A stretch of 64,000 nucleotides of DNA, taken from NCBI RefSeq assembly GCF_001514115.1, contig NZ_KQ948476.1, positions 25,263 through 89,262 on the forward strand, read 5' to 3'. The notes beneath the pieces are model-generated. The model saw nothing but the letters and a program-made list of their open reading frames with translations. It ran no database searches and was not told where the DNA came from. The stretch comes from Streptomyces olivochromogenes (GTDB taxonomy: Bacteria; Actinomycetota; Actinomycetes; Streptomycetales; Streptomycetaceae). Shown here in pieces: positions 17,038 to 26,858 of the stretch (positions are counted from its first letter, which is position 1; the number at the start of each line of letters is the position of its first letter). A program made the position numbers and the translations under genes.

Positions 17038-17436
17038 TTATCTTCCGTCCGCGTCGTAGGGCGGGGACGGAAGGTTCCAGATGGCGTCTGATCGGCTGAC
17101 GATCTTTCGAAGTTCGCGGGCGCTTCGTGGGGATATAGCCTGCATCACGGTGTCGAGGAGGGCTCGGGCTTCGAGAGGGTTTCCGCAGCAGAACCAGTGC
17201 ACGTTGTCCCACTCGTAGTCGTGCCAAAGGTCACGCTCGGGCTGGTGGACGTAGTCCTTCCACAGGCCCACAGCCGCGCTGACGTCGTCTGGCTGCAGAT
17301 AGTTGCGGGCGTGCTCGAGACGGATGATCTCGGACAGTGCACGCGAAGACAGGCCGTCGATGACTGGCCTTGCACCTGTTGTCCGGTGGCTGCCGGGGGC
17401 GCCGACACGGATCTGTCCTGGCCGTCTACGCGGCAT
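17038..17436 (-). CDS. Hypothetical small soluble protein
   Basis: A 132-residue protein, MPRRRPGQIRV to PSPPYDADGR, with ALSEIIRLEHARNYLQPDD, a DLWHDYEWDNVHWFC aromatic patch near 70-85, and a helical LEARALLDTVMQAI segment. There is no signal or membrane helix. I do not recognise the family; size and style match orphan immunity-type proteins scattered in such regions. ATG 17436 has AAAGG upstream. It converges on the kinase gene with nine bases between their stops. Confidence 0.5.
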   Translation of the reverse strand: MPRRRPGQIRVGAPGSHRTTGARPVIDGLSSRALSEIIRLEHARNYLQPDDVSAAVGLWKDYVHQPERDLWHDYEWDNVHWFCCGNPLEARALLDTVMQAISPRSARELRKIVSRSDAIWNLPSPPYDADGR

Positions 17437-17595
17437 GGACCTTTCGGTTCGTCGTCATGCGGTACATGGTGCCACGGTCTCGAATGGCGTCTCGAACGGA
17501 TTCGCTCGCATGGGGATTCGCCGGATGCGGGGGCGGCCTTCGTCTGATCCTGTGCTCCGACCAAGGTGCACGCGACCACGACGAAGGCCGTGAGG

Positions 17596-18183
17596 GTGAG
17601 TCTGCTGCCTGTTGCTGCCGGCGGGAAGCGTTCGCGGAAGCGTCACGCTTCCGGGGTGAGTTCTATAAGTGTCTGACTGCCCGGCGGGATGAGTTGTTCA
17701 AGCTCACCGACGCGCTGCTGTGCGTCGACGGGCCGGTCACCTCGCCGGTGGAGTTGACGCTGGTGCCCGAGCACCGGCGTGGTCACGGCGCTTTGTACGG
17801 AGCCCTCAACCACGGCCGGATCGAGGTCGACAGGTTGCGGGCCCTGTTGGCCGACATGCCACTGCAATGCTTCGACGGTGACCGCCTGGTGCTCGCGGTC
17901 GACGTCACCGTGGCTGCGCTCGGACGCGCCGTGTTCGGCGGACAGGTTGTTCTGCCATGTCTACGGCCGGGCGAGGTCCGCCTCCCCATTCATCCCGGGC
18001 TGGCCGTACTCCTTCGTCGCCGTCCTGGAGCCCGGGGCCACCTCGTGGACCGGGATCTTGGACGTGGTCCGGCTCGGGCCGAAAGACGATGCGACCGCGG
18101 TCACCGCCGCCCAGCTCCGCACTGTGGTGGAGCGGCTTGTCGCGGCTGGCCAATGGACACCTGGAGACCCGGACGCCAAGGGC
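17596..18183 (+). pseudogene. IS701-like (NF041680-type) transposase fragment
   Basis: GTG 17596 gives MSLLPVAAG. One base out of frame follows REAFAEASRFRGEFYKCLTA and PEHRRGHGALYGALNHGRIE. A second shift near 17905 leads to PWLRSDAPCSADRLFCHVYG and ILDVVRLGPKDDATAVTAAQL. I recognise these blocks from the N-terminal half of IS701-like transposases of Streptomyces. The sequence ends abruptly after GDPD near 18175, and the remaining 26 codons (ESVDVDEEEAAVRVMLSMM) belong to something else. Two frame shifts and loss of the catalytic C-terminus make it dead. Confidence 0.75.
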
Positions 18184-18548
18184 TGGGAGAGCGTGGACGT
18201 GGACGAGGAGGAGGCGGCCGTCCGCGTGATGCTGAGCATGATGCGCGGCGCCGGCCTCTGACAAGCCGCCGGGGCGGCCGTTGACATCAGCTTCATGGCG
18301 AGGTTGAGCCGGGCGGGCTGGAGGCCCGCCCGGCCATCCACCAGTCCAGCAGGAGACTGACGGCCACCTGCTTGCCGCGCGCCGTGGTGCGGTAGTTGTG
18401 CTGGGGGGGCCTCTATGCCCTTCGTCAAGGTGTGACTGTGTGCCGTAGCTGGCAGCTCCTGAGCACCTCGGCAACCATTTCGGCTCGGCGGAGGTCCTCC
18501 CTACCAGGCCCCACTCGGGGCCATCGGACGCGAGGGTGGAGGAGCGCC

Positions 18549-18884
18549 GTGGGGGTCCGCAGGGCAGCGAAAGGCGTCGGCGACTTCCTGATCGAGATGG
18601 TGGGAGAAGCCGTCGCCGAGGTGATCCTCAGCCTGCTCGCCTGCGCCCTGCTCGGCTGCCTGGCTCTGATCGCCTACCTGAGCTGGTCCTTCAGCCCACG
18701 CTTCACCATCGCGGGGGCCGGGCTGCTCAGCTTCTTCCTAGCCCACGGGGCCTGGCAGACCTTCCGCACTCCCACGAAGGGTCGCCGTCGGGGCCTCGCC
18801 GCTCTGACCGCTGTCGGCTTCACTGTGGCCGCCATGACGGCCCTCTTCCTTCTGCTCTACGCCACAGGGTGCGACTGCCTGTGA
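18549..18884 (+). CDS. Small hypothetical membrane protein
   Basis: A 111-residue protein with an amphipathic N-terminal helix (GVGDFLIEMVGEAVAEV) and three hydrophobic segments at about 27-48, 54-70 and 88-107, ending in YATGCDCL. GTG 18549 is chosen because GGTGGAGGAG lies just upstream; the frame is open further 5-prime but with no plausible start or composition. No enzyme motif is present. It is an isolated gene between transposase debris and a convergent gene; the role is unknown. Confidence 0.6.
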   Translation: MGVRRAAKGVGDFLIEMVGEAVAEVILSLLACALLGCLALIAYLSWSFSPRFTIAGAGLLSFFLAHGAWQTFRTPTKGRRRGLAALTAVGFTVAAMTALFLLLYATGCDCL

Positions 18885-18968
18885 GGCCGTTTGGCTCCAT
18901 GGGCTCAGCCGGCCGGTGCAACGCTCAGCGGCCAAATGAACGCTCAGCCATCGCAAGACCGGGGCCGG

Positions 18969-19744
18969 TCATGCGATGGCTGTTTCGGGGACGCGTGACT
19001 CGTAGAACGTGCCATCGCGGAGCACGGCCCGCAGCTTGGGTTCGCTGTTGGGCAGCGGTTTGTCGAAGACCTTCTTCCTTCCCGGCCGGGGTGAGTCCGT
19101 TGCCGCGGTGGGCGGTCTTGCCGACGTCCAGGCCCCTGACCTTGCGCACCAATCCCCTCGGGCCGGATCTCTATGCCCGGGACGACAGGCACTCGCAGGG
19201 CCCCGAGGTCGATCTGGCCACCCTCGACGGCGCGGTTCTCGACTTCGGTCACATCCCAAGGCCCCACGTGGCCGTCCCGCACCTGAGCGCGGGCGAGCTC
19301 GCCGGAGGCCACGGTTCCCGCATACTCGGCCTCTGCCCGCGCCAGCAGCTCTTCCAGGTCCGGCTCAGAGAGCTGAGAACGCAGCATCGCAGCGTGCAAC
19401 AGTGCCGCGAGGTTGTACAGAGTGCCCAGTCCTTTGGCGTCCGCCGCGGCCCCATCCTCGAAGTCGCCGAGCAGCCCCCGTGTGAGGAGCACGGCGTCAT
19501 CCGCAGTGCCCGCGAATCGATTCCCGCCGAAGTCCGGGAACAGGCCGCGTACGACCTCCTCAAGCCGGTCGCCTCCGCCCGGCCGCGCGACCGCCATCTC
19601 GTGCACCCACAGACCATAGGCGTGGGCAATCACCGCGGTCAGTGACACGTGGTCCCAAGCAGCAGCCGTGCGCCTGCCGTCCTCGGAGACGACGGGCTCG
19701 CCCTGCTCGAACTGCCGCAGAATGGCCCTGGCCTCGTCCTTCAT
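18969..19744 (-). pseudogene. Hypothetical protein, frameshifted C-terminus
   Basis: From ATG 19744 the protein reads MKDEARAILRQFEQGEPVV, WDHVSLTAVIAHAYGLWVHE and GLGTLYNLAALLHAAMLRSQ, largely helical with no membrane segment, to about 19150. The original frame then becomes low-complexity. A sensible ending (KVFDKPLPNSEPKLRAVL, stop at 18969) lies in another frame, so there is a shift or small deletion near 19100-19170. I do not recognise the family. Its ATG overlaps the stop of the gene upstream (ATGA), so the two were co-translated. Confidence 0.5.
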
Positions 19745-19929
19745 GTTCTGATCCTCATCATCTGCGTCGCCGTATCGCTCGGGAAATGGCCGTACCCACC
19801 ACCATCCTCGTCGCTGAGGTGCCAGGCCGGATCGCCGACGTTCGCCCAGTCTGTAATCGACGCCCTCGACACCAGCGCCGATATGGCGGACACCGTGTGC
19901 CCGCGGTCAGCTAAGTACGCTGACCTCAC
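19741..19929 (-). CDS. Short ORF coupled to the following gene, possibly a truncated C-terminus
   Basis: Sixty-two residues from GTG 19929, VRSAYLADRGHTVSAISALV, ending HFPSDTATQMMRIRT. The overlap of its stop with the next ATG shows it is genuinely translated or was recently. No domain is recognised. The upstream sequence is debris, so a longer ancestral protein is likely. Confidence 0.4.
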   Translation of the reverse strand: MRSAYLADRGHTVSAISALVSRASITDWANVGDPAWHLSDEDGGGYGHFPSDTATQMMRIRT

Positions 19930-20275
19930 TGGGCGTTTTCGTGCTGCGCCTCGCCCGCACCCCGAGGGGATACCGGTCAGGCGCTGGGTGGTGAAGAACG
20001 CCGAACCGTGGTGCCGCCGTCCTTGCCGGTGTGCACGGCGACGGGGTGGTGGTGTCCCCGGTCGTCGGGAAGGTCTGGGTCAGCGACCAGGCGTCCACGT
20101 TCTGGTAGCCGGTGCCGACCAGGACCTGGGTGCGGGCACTTCCCCTGCGAAGATCACACTGTCCCGGCAGACGTTCAGGCAGGCTTCCGAAACACGCGCC
20201 CTAGCGCTTTCCTTCTTGTGACATCGGGAGCGGTCGTCCAGGGCCTCGGTGCTGCCGGGCCGCCCGTCTAACGGC
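19930..20275. other. Intergenic debris
   Basis: No reading frame with a recognisable product is present. The stretch separates the coupled gene pair from an integrase fragment and has ordinary GC content. Confidence 0.3.
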
Positions 20276-20450
20276 ATGACCTCGATCGCGCTGGTGACGC
20301 GCGGCCTGTCGATCTGCCGCTGCACGACGGCCAGCTGATGGCACAGCGTCAATATCTCGATGTCCTTGCCCACATCACTCATCGGGAGCAGTCTCATGAG
20401 GGCGAACACGCTCGACACAGCGAGGCAGGACAGTCACAGCAGCACGATCA
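20276..20450 (-). pseudogene. N-terminal fragment of an IS481/IS3-like integrase
   Basis: About 50 codons read LSCLAVSSVFALMRLLPMSD, then KDIEILTLCHQLAVVQRQI, followed by RPRVT, where similarity stops. This is the conserved N-terminus of the long DDE integrases of Streptomyces (usual version LPMSDRDKDVEILALRHQ). The catalytic domain is absent. Confidence 0.6.
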
Positions 20451-20637
20451 ATCAGCCTGACACGACCCGTCCGGCGACCGTCACCCGTTCACAAGAACCT
20501 GCACGCCACAGGCCATGGATGGGGCTTTCGGCACCCGCACCGGCAACCGTCAACTCCCTTTACGGGCAGGCGAGATGCTGTGCCAGACTACGGTGATCGG
20601 AAAGCACCGCTGATCGCCTCGCGCGCTGGAGCCCGTC

Positions 20638-21426
20638 ATGACGCCCGACATACCCATCCCCTCGCGTTTCCACACGGCCACGGCGCATCCCGCCAGGGTC
20701 TATGACTGGCTCTTGGGCGGCAAGGACAACTACCCCGTCGACGAGGCAGTGGGCGAGAAGCTACCGCCCGAAGCACGTGACGCGGCCCGGCAGAACCGTC
20801 AGTTCATGCACCGGGCGGCCGCCTGGCTCGCCGCACAGGGCATCGATCAGTTCCTCGACATCGGCACCGGCATCCCCACCCGGCCGAATCTGCACCAGAT
20901 CGTCCAACAGATCACGCCGACGGCGAAGGTCGTCTATACCGACAACGACCCGATCGTGCTGCGGCATGCGGAAGCCCTGCTGATCAGCCATCCCGAAGGG
21001 GTCACGGACTACATCGAGGCCGATGTACGGCAGCCGGACTCCATCCTCGAACGCGCCCGCGCCGTACTGGACTTCAACCGCCCGATCGCACTGTCCTTGA
21101 TCGCGCTGATGCACTTCATCACGGACGAGCAGGACGCCCACGGCATCGTCCGCGGCCTGGTCGCCACCCTGCCGCCAGGCAGTCACCTCGTGCTGTCGCA
21201 CGCCGCCTCCGACCTCTACCCGGAACTGGCGGAACAGGTCACCGCCGAATACGCCAAGGGCGGCATCCGCCTCGGCTTCCGCACCCGCCCGGAAGTCACC
21301 CGCTTCTTCGACGGCCTGGACCTTCTCGACCCAGGCCTGGTCACCGCCCCCGAGTGGTTCAAGACGGCCCCCGCGCCCGCGCCCGAGGGCAGCGGTATCT
21401 ACACCGGAGTGGCACGCGTTCCCTGA
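20638..21426 (+). CDS. SAV2177-type SAM-dependent methyltransferase (Methyltransf_19)
   Basis: A 262-residue protein of the actinobacterial family PF04672. The diagnostic N-terminal stretch ARVYDWLLGGKDNYPVDE (residues 19-36) is complete, the SAM loop FLDIGTGIPT lies at 72-81, and the acidic strand VVYTDNDPIV near 101. The family has many paralogues per Streptomyces genome with unknown substrates. ATG 20638 is the first codon and no strong ribosome binding site is seen. It is intact although set among integrase and transposon fragments. Confidence 0.9.
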   Translation: MTPDIPIPSRFHTATAHPARVYDWLLGGKDNYPVDEAVGEKLPPEARDAARQNRQFMHRAAAWLAAQGIDQFLDIGTGIPTRPNLHQIVQQITPTAKVVYTDNDPIVLRHAEALLISHPEGVTDYIEADVRQPDSILERARAVLDFNRPIALSLIALMHFITDEQDAHGIVRGLVATLPPGSHLVLSHAASDLYPELAEQVTAEYAKGGIRLGFRTRPEVTRFFDGLDLLDPGLVTAPEWFKTAPAPAPEGSGIYTGVARVP

Positions 21427-22005
21427 CAGGCCGTCACCTTCTCCTCCACCTCGCCCCCGGTGGCTGGCAACTCCGCTCCGCCGAAACCCAGGGTGCGGGG
21501 GACGGCCTCCGGCCGGGGATCGCCAACCAGGCCGGTCAGCTCACCGACGGACGGGACGGGGGTAGTCCGGCTCCCGCAGGTCGCGGCGGGACTCGTCGTA
21601 CAGGACACGTATCAGCGGCTTTCCCTGCCCAGAGATCGTCATGGCGACATCACAGGGAGACCGCCTGCCCTTGCGCCGCCGCTCTTCCGACACCCTGGCC
21701 CGGTCCAGCCCGAAGATAAAGATCAAAATCAGGTCTCTCTCCCCGGGTCCAGCCGGGCGTAAGCCTTCTGCGTGCTGAGTGACGCGTCCATGCAGCCCTA
21801 CGTGTCATTACGCTAAATAGCAACATCGTCGCATAGCGTGCCGATCGGGCGTCTGTGCCGTTTCCGTCGCCACGATGTACTGGGATCCGCTCTCGAACAG
21901 CACCCGGGGCGGTCACGGTCCGCAGAACCCGGCGGCTGCCTGGGAACCGGCCAGCATGGTCGGCCCCCAGGCAGCCGCATCAGCCGTTAGCGGTGAGGGA
22001 GCGCA
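21427..22005. other. Intergenic region, possible 61-codon reverse ORF
   Basis: The only candidate is a minus-strand frame at 21541-21726 containing MTISGQGKPLIRVLYDESRR; it has no recognisable family and could be a fragment. Bases 21770-21850 are richer in A+T and may hold the promoter of the next gene. Confidence 0.3.
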
Positions 22006-22737
22006 GTGAGCGACAAGGAACCGAAGCTGATCTACGGACAGGGCGCCGAGGCGTGCCCCGAGGGGAACTTCTGTCTCTACCGGGCCACTGGCTTCAACGT
22101 GGGCCAGACCCCGGGGCGTGGAGACAAGATCCTGGCCATTCCGATGGGCGCGTACGTCAACAACTTCTCCGAGTACGGGTTCGACCACAGCGGTGACGGG
22201 GTGAGCGGGGTCGTCAACAACACCGTCGAGGACAACGCGCTCTTCTCGGCCGCCAACCAGCAGGGGCACTCACTGCCGGTGGACCGGGGGACCTCGATCG
22301 CGAACCTGGCCGCCATCCCCATGGCCGGGAGCCCGAACGGCTCCTGGAACGACCAGGCCCAGTCCGCACTGGCGTCCCGCTTCGTGGGGAACCTGCGCGT
22401 CGACCAGGAGCTGCGCGGCCACTGGGCGGAAGGCCCGGGGCACCTCTACTCCTACCGGCTCACGATGTACGCCGAGGACACCCGCGTCACGAGGTGGACC
22501 GTGGGCTTCGGTGCCCTGCCGGGGGGAACCTCACTGTCCAAGAGCTTCATCGACGCCTTCTGGGGGGAGATCCTCCGCAACGGCACCGACGGTGCCGTCC
22601 TGCTCGGCTCCCCCGCAGGCGGCGGACACAGCGTCGATCCCGGGACGGCCCTTCCCGTCGACATTCAGGTCGTCTACCCCGACGAAAACCCCGCCTACGA
22701 ACGCCTCATCGGTCTGAACGCCCAACAGCTGGGCTGA
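22006..22737 (+). CDS. Peptidase-inhibitor (I36)-like protein without signal peptide
   Basis: A 243-residue protein. Residues 16-26 (ACPEGNFCLYR) and the following YVNNFSEYGF match the Cys-bracketed motif of SMPI-type I36 protease inhibitors and related beta/gamma-crystallin folds. The remaining 180 residues, with GHLYSYRLTMYAEDTR and LPVDIQVVYPDENPAY, are a domain I cannot name. I36 inhibitors are usually secreted, but no signal peptide is present here, which is odd. GTG 22006 follows GAGGGAG. The gene stands alone and is intact. Confidence 0.5.
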   Translation: MSDKEPKLIYGQGAEACPEGNFCLYRATGFNVGQTPGRGDKILAIPMGAYVNNFSEYGFDHSGDGVSGVVNNTVEDNALFSAANQQGHSLPVDRGTSIANLAAIPMAGSPNGSWNDQAQSALASRFVGNLRVDQELRGHWAEGPGHLYSYRLTMYAEDTRVTRWTVGFGALPGGTSLSKSFIDAFWGEILRNGTDGAVLLGSPAGGGHSVDPGTALPVDIQVVYPDENPAYERLIGLNAQQLG

Positions 22738-22983
22738 GTCGCCACCCGGCCCACACCGGACGGTCCCGAGCCTCAGCAAGGCGGGCAGCCATGCCCTGTA
22801 CTGGGACTCGCTGGCAGCCAAAGCAGACGGTGGCCACCGCTCTGATTCCCGGCTCACGTACCTCAGGCGTACCGGCGGTTCCGTTCGTGACACGGCGGGC
22901 CTTTTCCAGTAGATCCGCCGAATCCTCGCCCGCCCGGTCCGGGAGGAAGACGGGCCTTTCCTTGCCGACAGACGAATACGGAA

Positions 22984-23010
22984 CGGGCCCACCACCAGGT
23001 GGTGGGCCCG
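22984..23010. terminator. 27-nt palindrome, likely terminator
   Basis: Arms CGGGCCCACCACC and complement around a single base. It lies directly before an IS630 fragment and may terminate transcription from the gene at 22006 or be associated with the element end. Confidence 0.5.
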
Positions 23011-23018
23011 CCGTCAGG

Positions 23019-23374
23019 TTCAAGGGGTTCGGCTGGAAGGACTATAGCGACCTGATCATCCACGCCCACTCACAGCTCGGCGGCCCGATCGTGCTCGTGT
23101 GGGACAACCTGCGCATGCACCTGGTCGCGCCGCTGCGGGAGTTCTTCGAGGCCAACGCCGACTGGCTCACCGTGTTCCAGTTGCCGACCTACGCGCCCGA
23201 CCTGAACCCTCAGGACGGTATCTGGTCCCTGGTCAAGCGCGACATCGGCAACCTCGCCGCCGCCGATCTCAGCCAGATCACCCGAGCAGTGAAGCGAAAC
23301 TCAAGATGATCCAGTACCGCCCGCACCTGATCGACGGCTGCCTCACCAGCACAGGTCTTGTGCTGGACTCCTGA
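23019..23374 (+). pseudogene. IS630-family transposase, C-terminal fragment
   Basis: Reads LIIHAHSQLGGPIVLVWDNL (second catalytic Asp), then LPTYAPDLNPQDGIWSLVKR, where Asp replaces the usual Glu of the NP-x-E motif. A one-base loss near 23295 shifts the end to KLKMIQYRPHLIDGCL and the stop at 23374. The N-terminal helix-turn-helix half and the first Asp are missing, so the gene is dead. Confidence 0.8.
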
Positions 23375-23399
23375 CGCACCGGACCCACACCGCGGTCGG

Positions 23400-23789
23400 T
23401 CGCACGGGCCAGGCGCGCGACCACGCCTGGCCGGCGCCCATGTACGCCGGGTGCTCGGTGACGGGGAAGACCATGCCCAGCACGTCTGCGAGTTGCTCCG
23501 CCGCGAGGGATGAGTCGGTGTAGCGCTGGAGCACCTCGCCGAGCCGCGCTCACCCCGGTAGTCGGTCATCAGGCGGTCCTGATCCCGGAGGCCTTCCACG
23601 GAGGTCCTGAGCAGAGTGAGGCCTGCCGCCATCTCGCCTGCGGCGCGGGGTGAGATCGCGGTAGATGCGGGAGGCCTCCACCGGGTACTCGATCCCGGTC
23701 CCCCGGTACTGGAGGTCGGTGACGAACTGGGCGAGAGAGCGGGCCGCGCTCTCCGCGTGCCGGACGACGTCCTCGGTGTTCTCACTCAT
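23400..23789 (-). pseudogene. Hypothetical protein, multiply frameshifted
   Basis: ATG 23789 gives MSENTEDVVRHAESAARSLA and continues TDLQYRGTGIEYPVEASRIY. After a shift near 23640 it reads AGEMAAGLTLLRTSVEGLRD, and after another near 23550 LQRYTDSSLAAEQLADVLGM, where the IS630 remnant cuts it. The pieces form a helical protein of about 130 residues. I recall similar unnamed Streptomyces proteins but no function. It is inactive. Confidence 0.55.
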
Positions 23790-24129
23790 ACGGAGCCGGT
23801 TCTCCTTGCTGGGGCGGCGGGTTACGGACGGACGATGACGCGGCAGCGGTCCCGTACGGACAACGGAGGCACTGCGGTGGCCCGCGCGTCCCCGTCACGG
23901 CGAACGGGCTGCTCCACAGAGTCGGCCCCCGCTTCGGGGCGGCCCGCGGCGGCGCGGGTGACACTGCTTTTATCACCGGGGACGGCAATGGCCGTGTCCG
24001 GCCGGGCCGCCGGGCCGGGGTGCCGGCCGTGGATGAGGCCGGGGGGTTGCCGGCCGTAGAAAGTCGACAGGCCCAAAGCGCTCGGTGGAGAAGGCGCAAC
24101 GGTCCAGGCACAGCGGCAGGACTTCCACT

Positions 24130-25180
24130 CGGCTCTCGCCGCCGCCGGACACCCCCGCCGAGGGGCGCATTGGCTGACCCGCGACGGAGTGCCCGCCCTC
24201 CTGGCTCAACTAGCCTCTTCTCATGGTGAGTTCACCCACCAACAGCTCGACGACCTGCCCAACACACCGACCACTCGCTACATCCGCGACGTCCTCGTCG
24301 CCGACGCGGTGCTGCCGCTGCGGGACGAACGATTGGAGGCCCCGCCCCGCTGGGCGGACGCCCTCTTGGCCCAGGCACCGCTCCCCCAGCGGCCCACCGG
24401 CCCCGTCCGCTACGCGCCGGCACGCAGCACCAGATGCGATCGCGACTGCGCCGGGCCCTGGAACTGCTCGACTGGCTCGACGAGCACGGCATCGCCCTCG
24501 GGGAACTCGCACAGCCAGAACTCGAGATGTGGCTGGAGGAAGGGGCTGTGGAACGTCGTGAGGTGCGTGCCATCGTCACCTGGGCGCGAGGTCGGGGCCT
24601 TGTTGGCGAGCTTGTAGTTCCCCGGGCTCGCATCGCCGCACCCAGCGTCTTCATCATGGACGAGGAGCAGGCCGAACAGCTGCACCGGTGTCTCAGCGAC
24701 GATGCTCTGCCTCTCGATGTTCGTACGGCTGGCGCCCTGACGCTCCTCTTCGGGCTGCAGCACACCAAACTGCTCGAACTCACCGTGCACGACGTCATAG
24801 ACGACAACGCGATGGTGGCGCTCAATCTCGCAGGCCACCGTCTTCCGCTGCCGCCCGAAGTCGCCCGGTTGGTCCGTGCGCTACGCGACCCGTGCCAGGC
24901 ACGCTGGCAGCTCGATCAGACAGCCAGCACAACACCGTGGCTGTTCCCCGGCCAGGAGCCCGCCCGCCCTCTCGGAGCCACCTACCTCAACTTGAAGCTC
25001 CGCCGATACGGCATCGCGCCCCGCCCCGGCCGCAACAACGCTCGTCTCGCGCTGGCCACCGACCTGCCGGCATCCGTCCTCGCCAACTTCACCGGCACCA
25101 GCATCAGCAACGCCACCCGCTGGACCGGATACGCCAGACGCGACTGGCTCGACTACATCGCGTCCCGCACACAGATCTGA
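24130..25180 (+). pseudogene. Tyrosine recombinase/integrase-like protein, frameshifted
   Basis: An N-terminal part (FHSALAAAGHPRRGAHWLTR, VPALLAQLASSHGEFTHQQL) runs to about 24410. The frame then shifts, and the C-terminal 248 codons from 24434 are continuous (LELWL-like LEMWLEEGAVERREVRAI, DDALPLDVRTAGALTLLFGL, TPWLFPG, LATDLPASVLANFTG, final WLDYIASRTQI). This matches the large Streptomyces XerD-like recombinase family whose active-site residues are often incomplete; I cannot place a full R-H-R-Y set. Frame shift and uncertain start make it a probable pseudogene. The 5-prime boundary is approximate. Confidence 0.6.
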
Positions 25181-25236
25181 CCGCTCCCAAGAGCGGTGGG
25201 CCGTGGTCCAGCGAGACCACCAGAAGATGGGGTCCG

Positions 25237-25947
25237 TTATCGCGCCTCGGCGCATTCATCGACGAACGCACAAAGCCGACGGATGAGGCTCAAATTGGAG
25301 GGGGTGGGGTCCGAGTCGCCCTGCATGTGAGGTGCATCCTGGAGCCACTGCTGCCACAGGCTGCCCGGTTCCCGGAAGCGGTCGGCTTGACCACCTCCTA
25401 GGTTCAGGTCGATGAACTGAAGAGCGCCCATGACGACCGTCTGGTCGTACGCGAGGTCAGGGCGGCAGAGGTAGCGATCAAGGTAGGTGGCGAGCAGATC
25501 AGCGTCGCGCGCCGTTCCGAAACTGGCCAGGGCCACGCTATAGGCCAGCCCAACACAGCAGACCTCGCTGGCCAGCAGGAGTTCCCCGAGGCGCTCACGG
25601 AACTCGGTCCGGCGAGAGACAGCTACGAGCCAAGCCGCAGTTCTCCGCTCTCGCCAGCCGCCCTCAAGAAGAGTGGCGATCTCAGCCGCGGTGATGAGTC
25701 CCGCGTCCTCGCAAAGTTCTCGCATGAATCGGTCGCACTCAGGACTTTGCATGCGCAGCATGCTGCCGCCGAGCTTCAGGTAGCGCCGCTCGGGCGTGAC
25801 ATAGCGGCGAACCAGGGCCAGCAACTCGGCATCGTCTTGGGGATGGCGTATCACACGGCCGATCCTGCCTTGCTGGTGTGAAACGAGGCCAGCCCATTCC
25901 TTGCGCTGCTTGTCCGAGGAAAGGCGACGGCCTACGCGGTTCGTCAT
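25237..25947 (-). CDS. DUF6000 family protein
   Basis: A 236-residue soluble protein with the family blocks RRYVTPERRYLKLGGSMLRM, LLEGGWRERRTAAWLVAVSR, ASEVCCVGLAYSVALASFGT, ADLLATYLDRYLCRPDLAYD and a closing LCAFVDECAEAR. These are HEAT-like helical repeats. DUF6000 proteins occur as orphan or immunity-type proteins beside polymorphic toxins in Streptomyces; function unproved. ATG 25947 (MTNRVGRRLSS) is preferred over an upstream in-frame start that reads an Arg-rich leader. It looks intact. Confidence 0.75.
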   Translation of the reverse strand: MTNRVGRRLSSDKQRKEWAGLVSHQQGRIGRVIRHPQDDAELLALVRRYVTPERRYLKLGGSMLRMQSPECDRFMRELCEDAGLITAAEIATLLEGGWRERRTAAWLVAVSRRTEFRERLGELLLASEVCCVGLAYSVALASFGTARDADLLATYLDRYLCRPDLAYDQTVVMGALQFIDLNLGGGQADRFREPGSLWQQWLQDAPHMQGDSDPTPSNLSLIRRLCAFVDECAEAR

Positions 25948-26025
25948 ACTCACCCACCCACCCACGCGCGCGAGGCTCCTGCGGCGACTTGGCACCGGAC
26001 TACCGCGGCTACGGATCAAGTGCAC

Positions 26026-26280
26026 TCCGCCAATATCCGAAAAGCTCGGCTGCTGCCTGGAGTGCTACGACGGCACACCCGTGGACCCCACCAGCTACAC
26101 CGCCGTCCTGGCCACGCACTCGCTGGCCGCCTGATCCGAGAGGACTCCCGCCATGAGCACCAACGTCTCTGCCTTCACCGAGCCCAACCGCCCGAGCAAT
26201 CTGCGGATGAAGAAGTCGGTGTCTCTCGCTCGCGAGCACCGGCATCATGGTCGTCGGTAAGGCCATACACGAGAGGTTGA
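26026..26280. other. Short gene remnants
   Basis: A plus-strand tail reading LECYDGTPVDPTSYTAVLAT ends at a stop near 26134. It is followed by a ribosome-binding-like GAGAGGAC and a 35-codon ORF (MSTNVSAFTEPNRPSNLRMK). Neither has a known family; they look like the ends of deleted genes. Confidence 0.35.
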
Positions 26281-26858
26281 GTGCGACGGGTGTCTGGAGA
26301 CGGGCAGACAGATCTGACGGAGCTGTGGCAGCAGCGATGGCCCAGTTGCCCTCCGGTTGGGTACAAGCTCCGTGACCCATATCGGGATGTCTGGGTGCGT
26401 TTTCACAGCCTGCCGGGGGCAAGCGGTATGCCGAGGACGAGAGCGAGTACGCCGTTGTCCTGGAGCGTTACAACACCGTCCTCGATGAGTTGTTCGCTGG
26501 CGCGGAGGTGTATGTGATCACTCCACTCTGGACGACCGAAGCCGAGGTTCCGTCATCGCAACCCGCCACGGGGTACTGGCAGAGCCTGCTGGTGGAGGAC
26601 GATCCTGACCCTGACTTCCGCACGTACTGCCACCTCTTCGCCGCCCGCCGGCCCTGGCGGCGAGGCTGCATCGACGAGCTGCTCCGAGACATCGCCGACG
26701 ACAAGGTGGCGGGAATTCTCATCACCGACACCCGCATGCAGCGCATCCACCACCCCTACGACGGTGGCGCCGACGTCTTCCTCGCCACGTCCGAGGAACG
26801 GGACCGGGTGCGCGATCGGCATGCCGACCGGCTTTCCCGTCATCCGTCGGGTCTCTGA
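26281..26858 (+). pseudogene. DUF3885 domain protein, frameshifted
   Basis: The first part from GTG 26281 gives LTELWQQRWPSCPPVGYKLR and VWVRFHSLPG. Around 26420 the frame moves by one, and continues KRYAEDESEYAVVLERYNTV, AEVYVITPLWT, RTYCHLFAARRPWRRG, VAGILITDTRMQRIHHPYDG and ends RHADRLSRHPSGL. This is the full DUF3885 pattern (PF13021), a small soluble family frequent among immunity-type orphans. A single frame shift inactivates it. Its end overlaps that of the convergent YrhB-like gene by 19 bp. Confidence 0.75.

Noticed and set aside
22984-23010. Palindrome as an IS630 terminal repeat
   Set aside because: It is a self-contained hairpin and no second copy is seen on the far side of the IS630 fragment.
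23019-23374. IS630 transposase as a functional gene
   Set aside because: The N-terminal half and first catalytic Asp are missing and there is a frame shift near the end.
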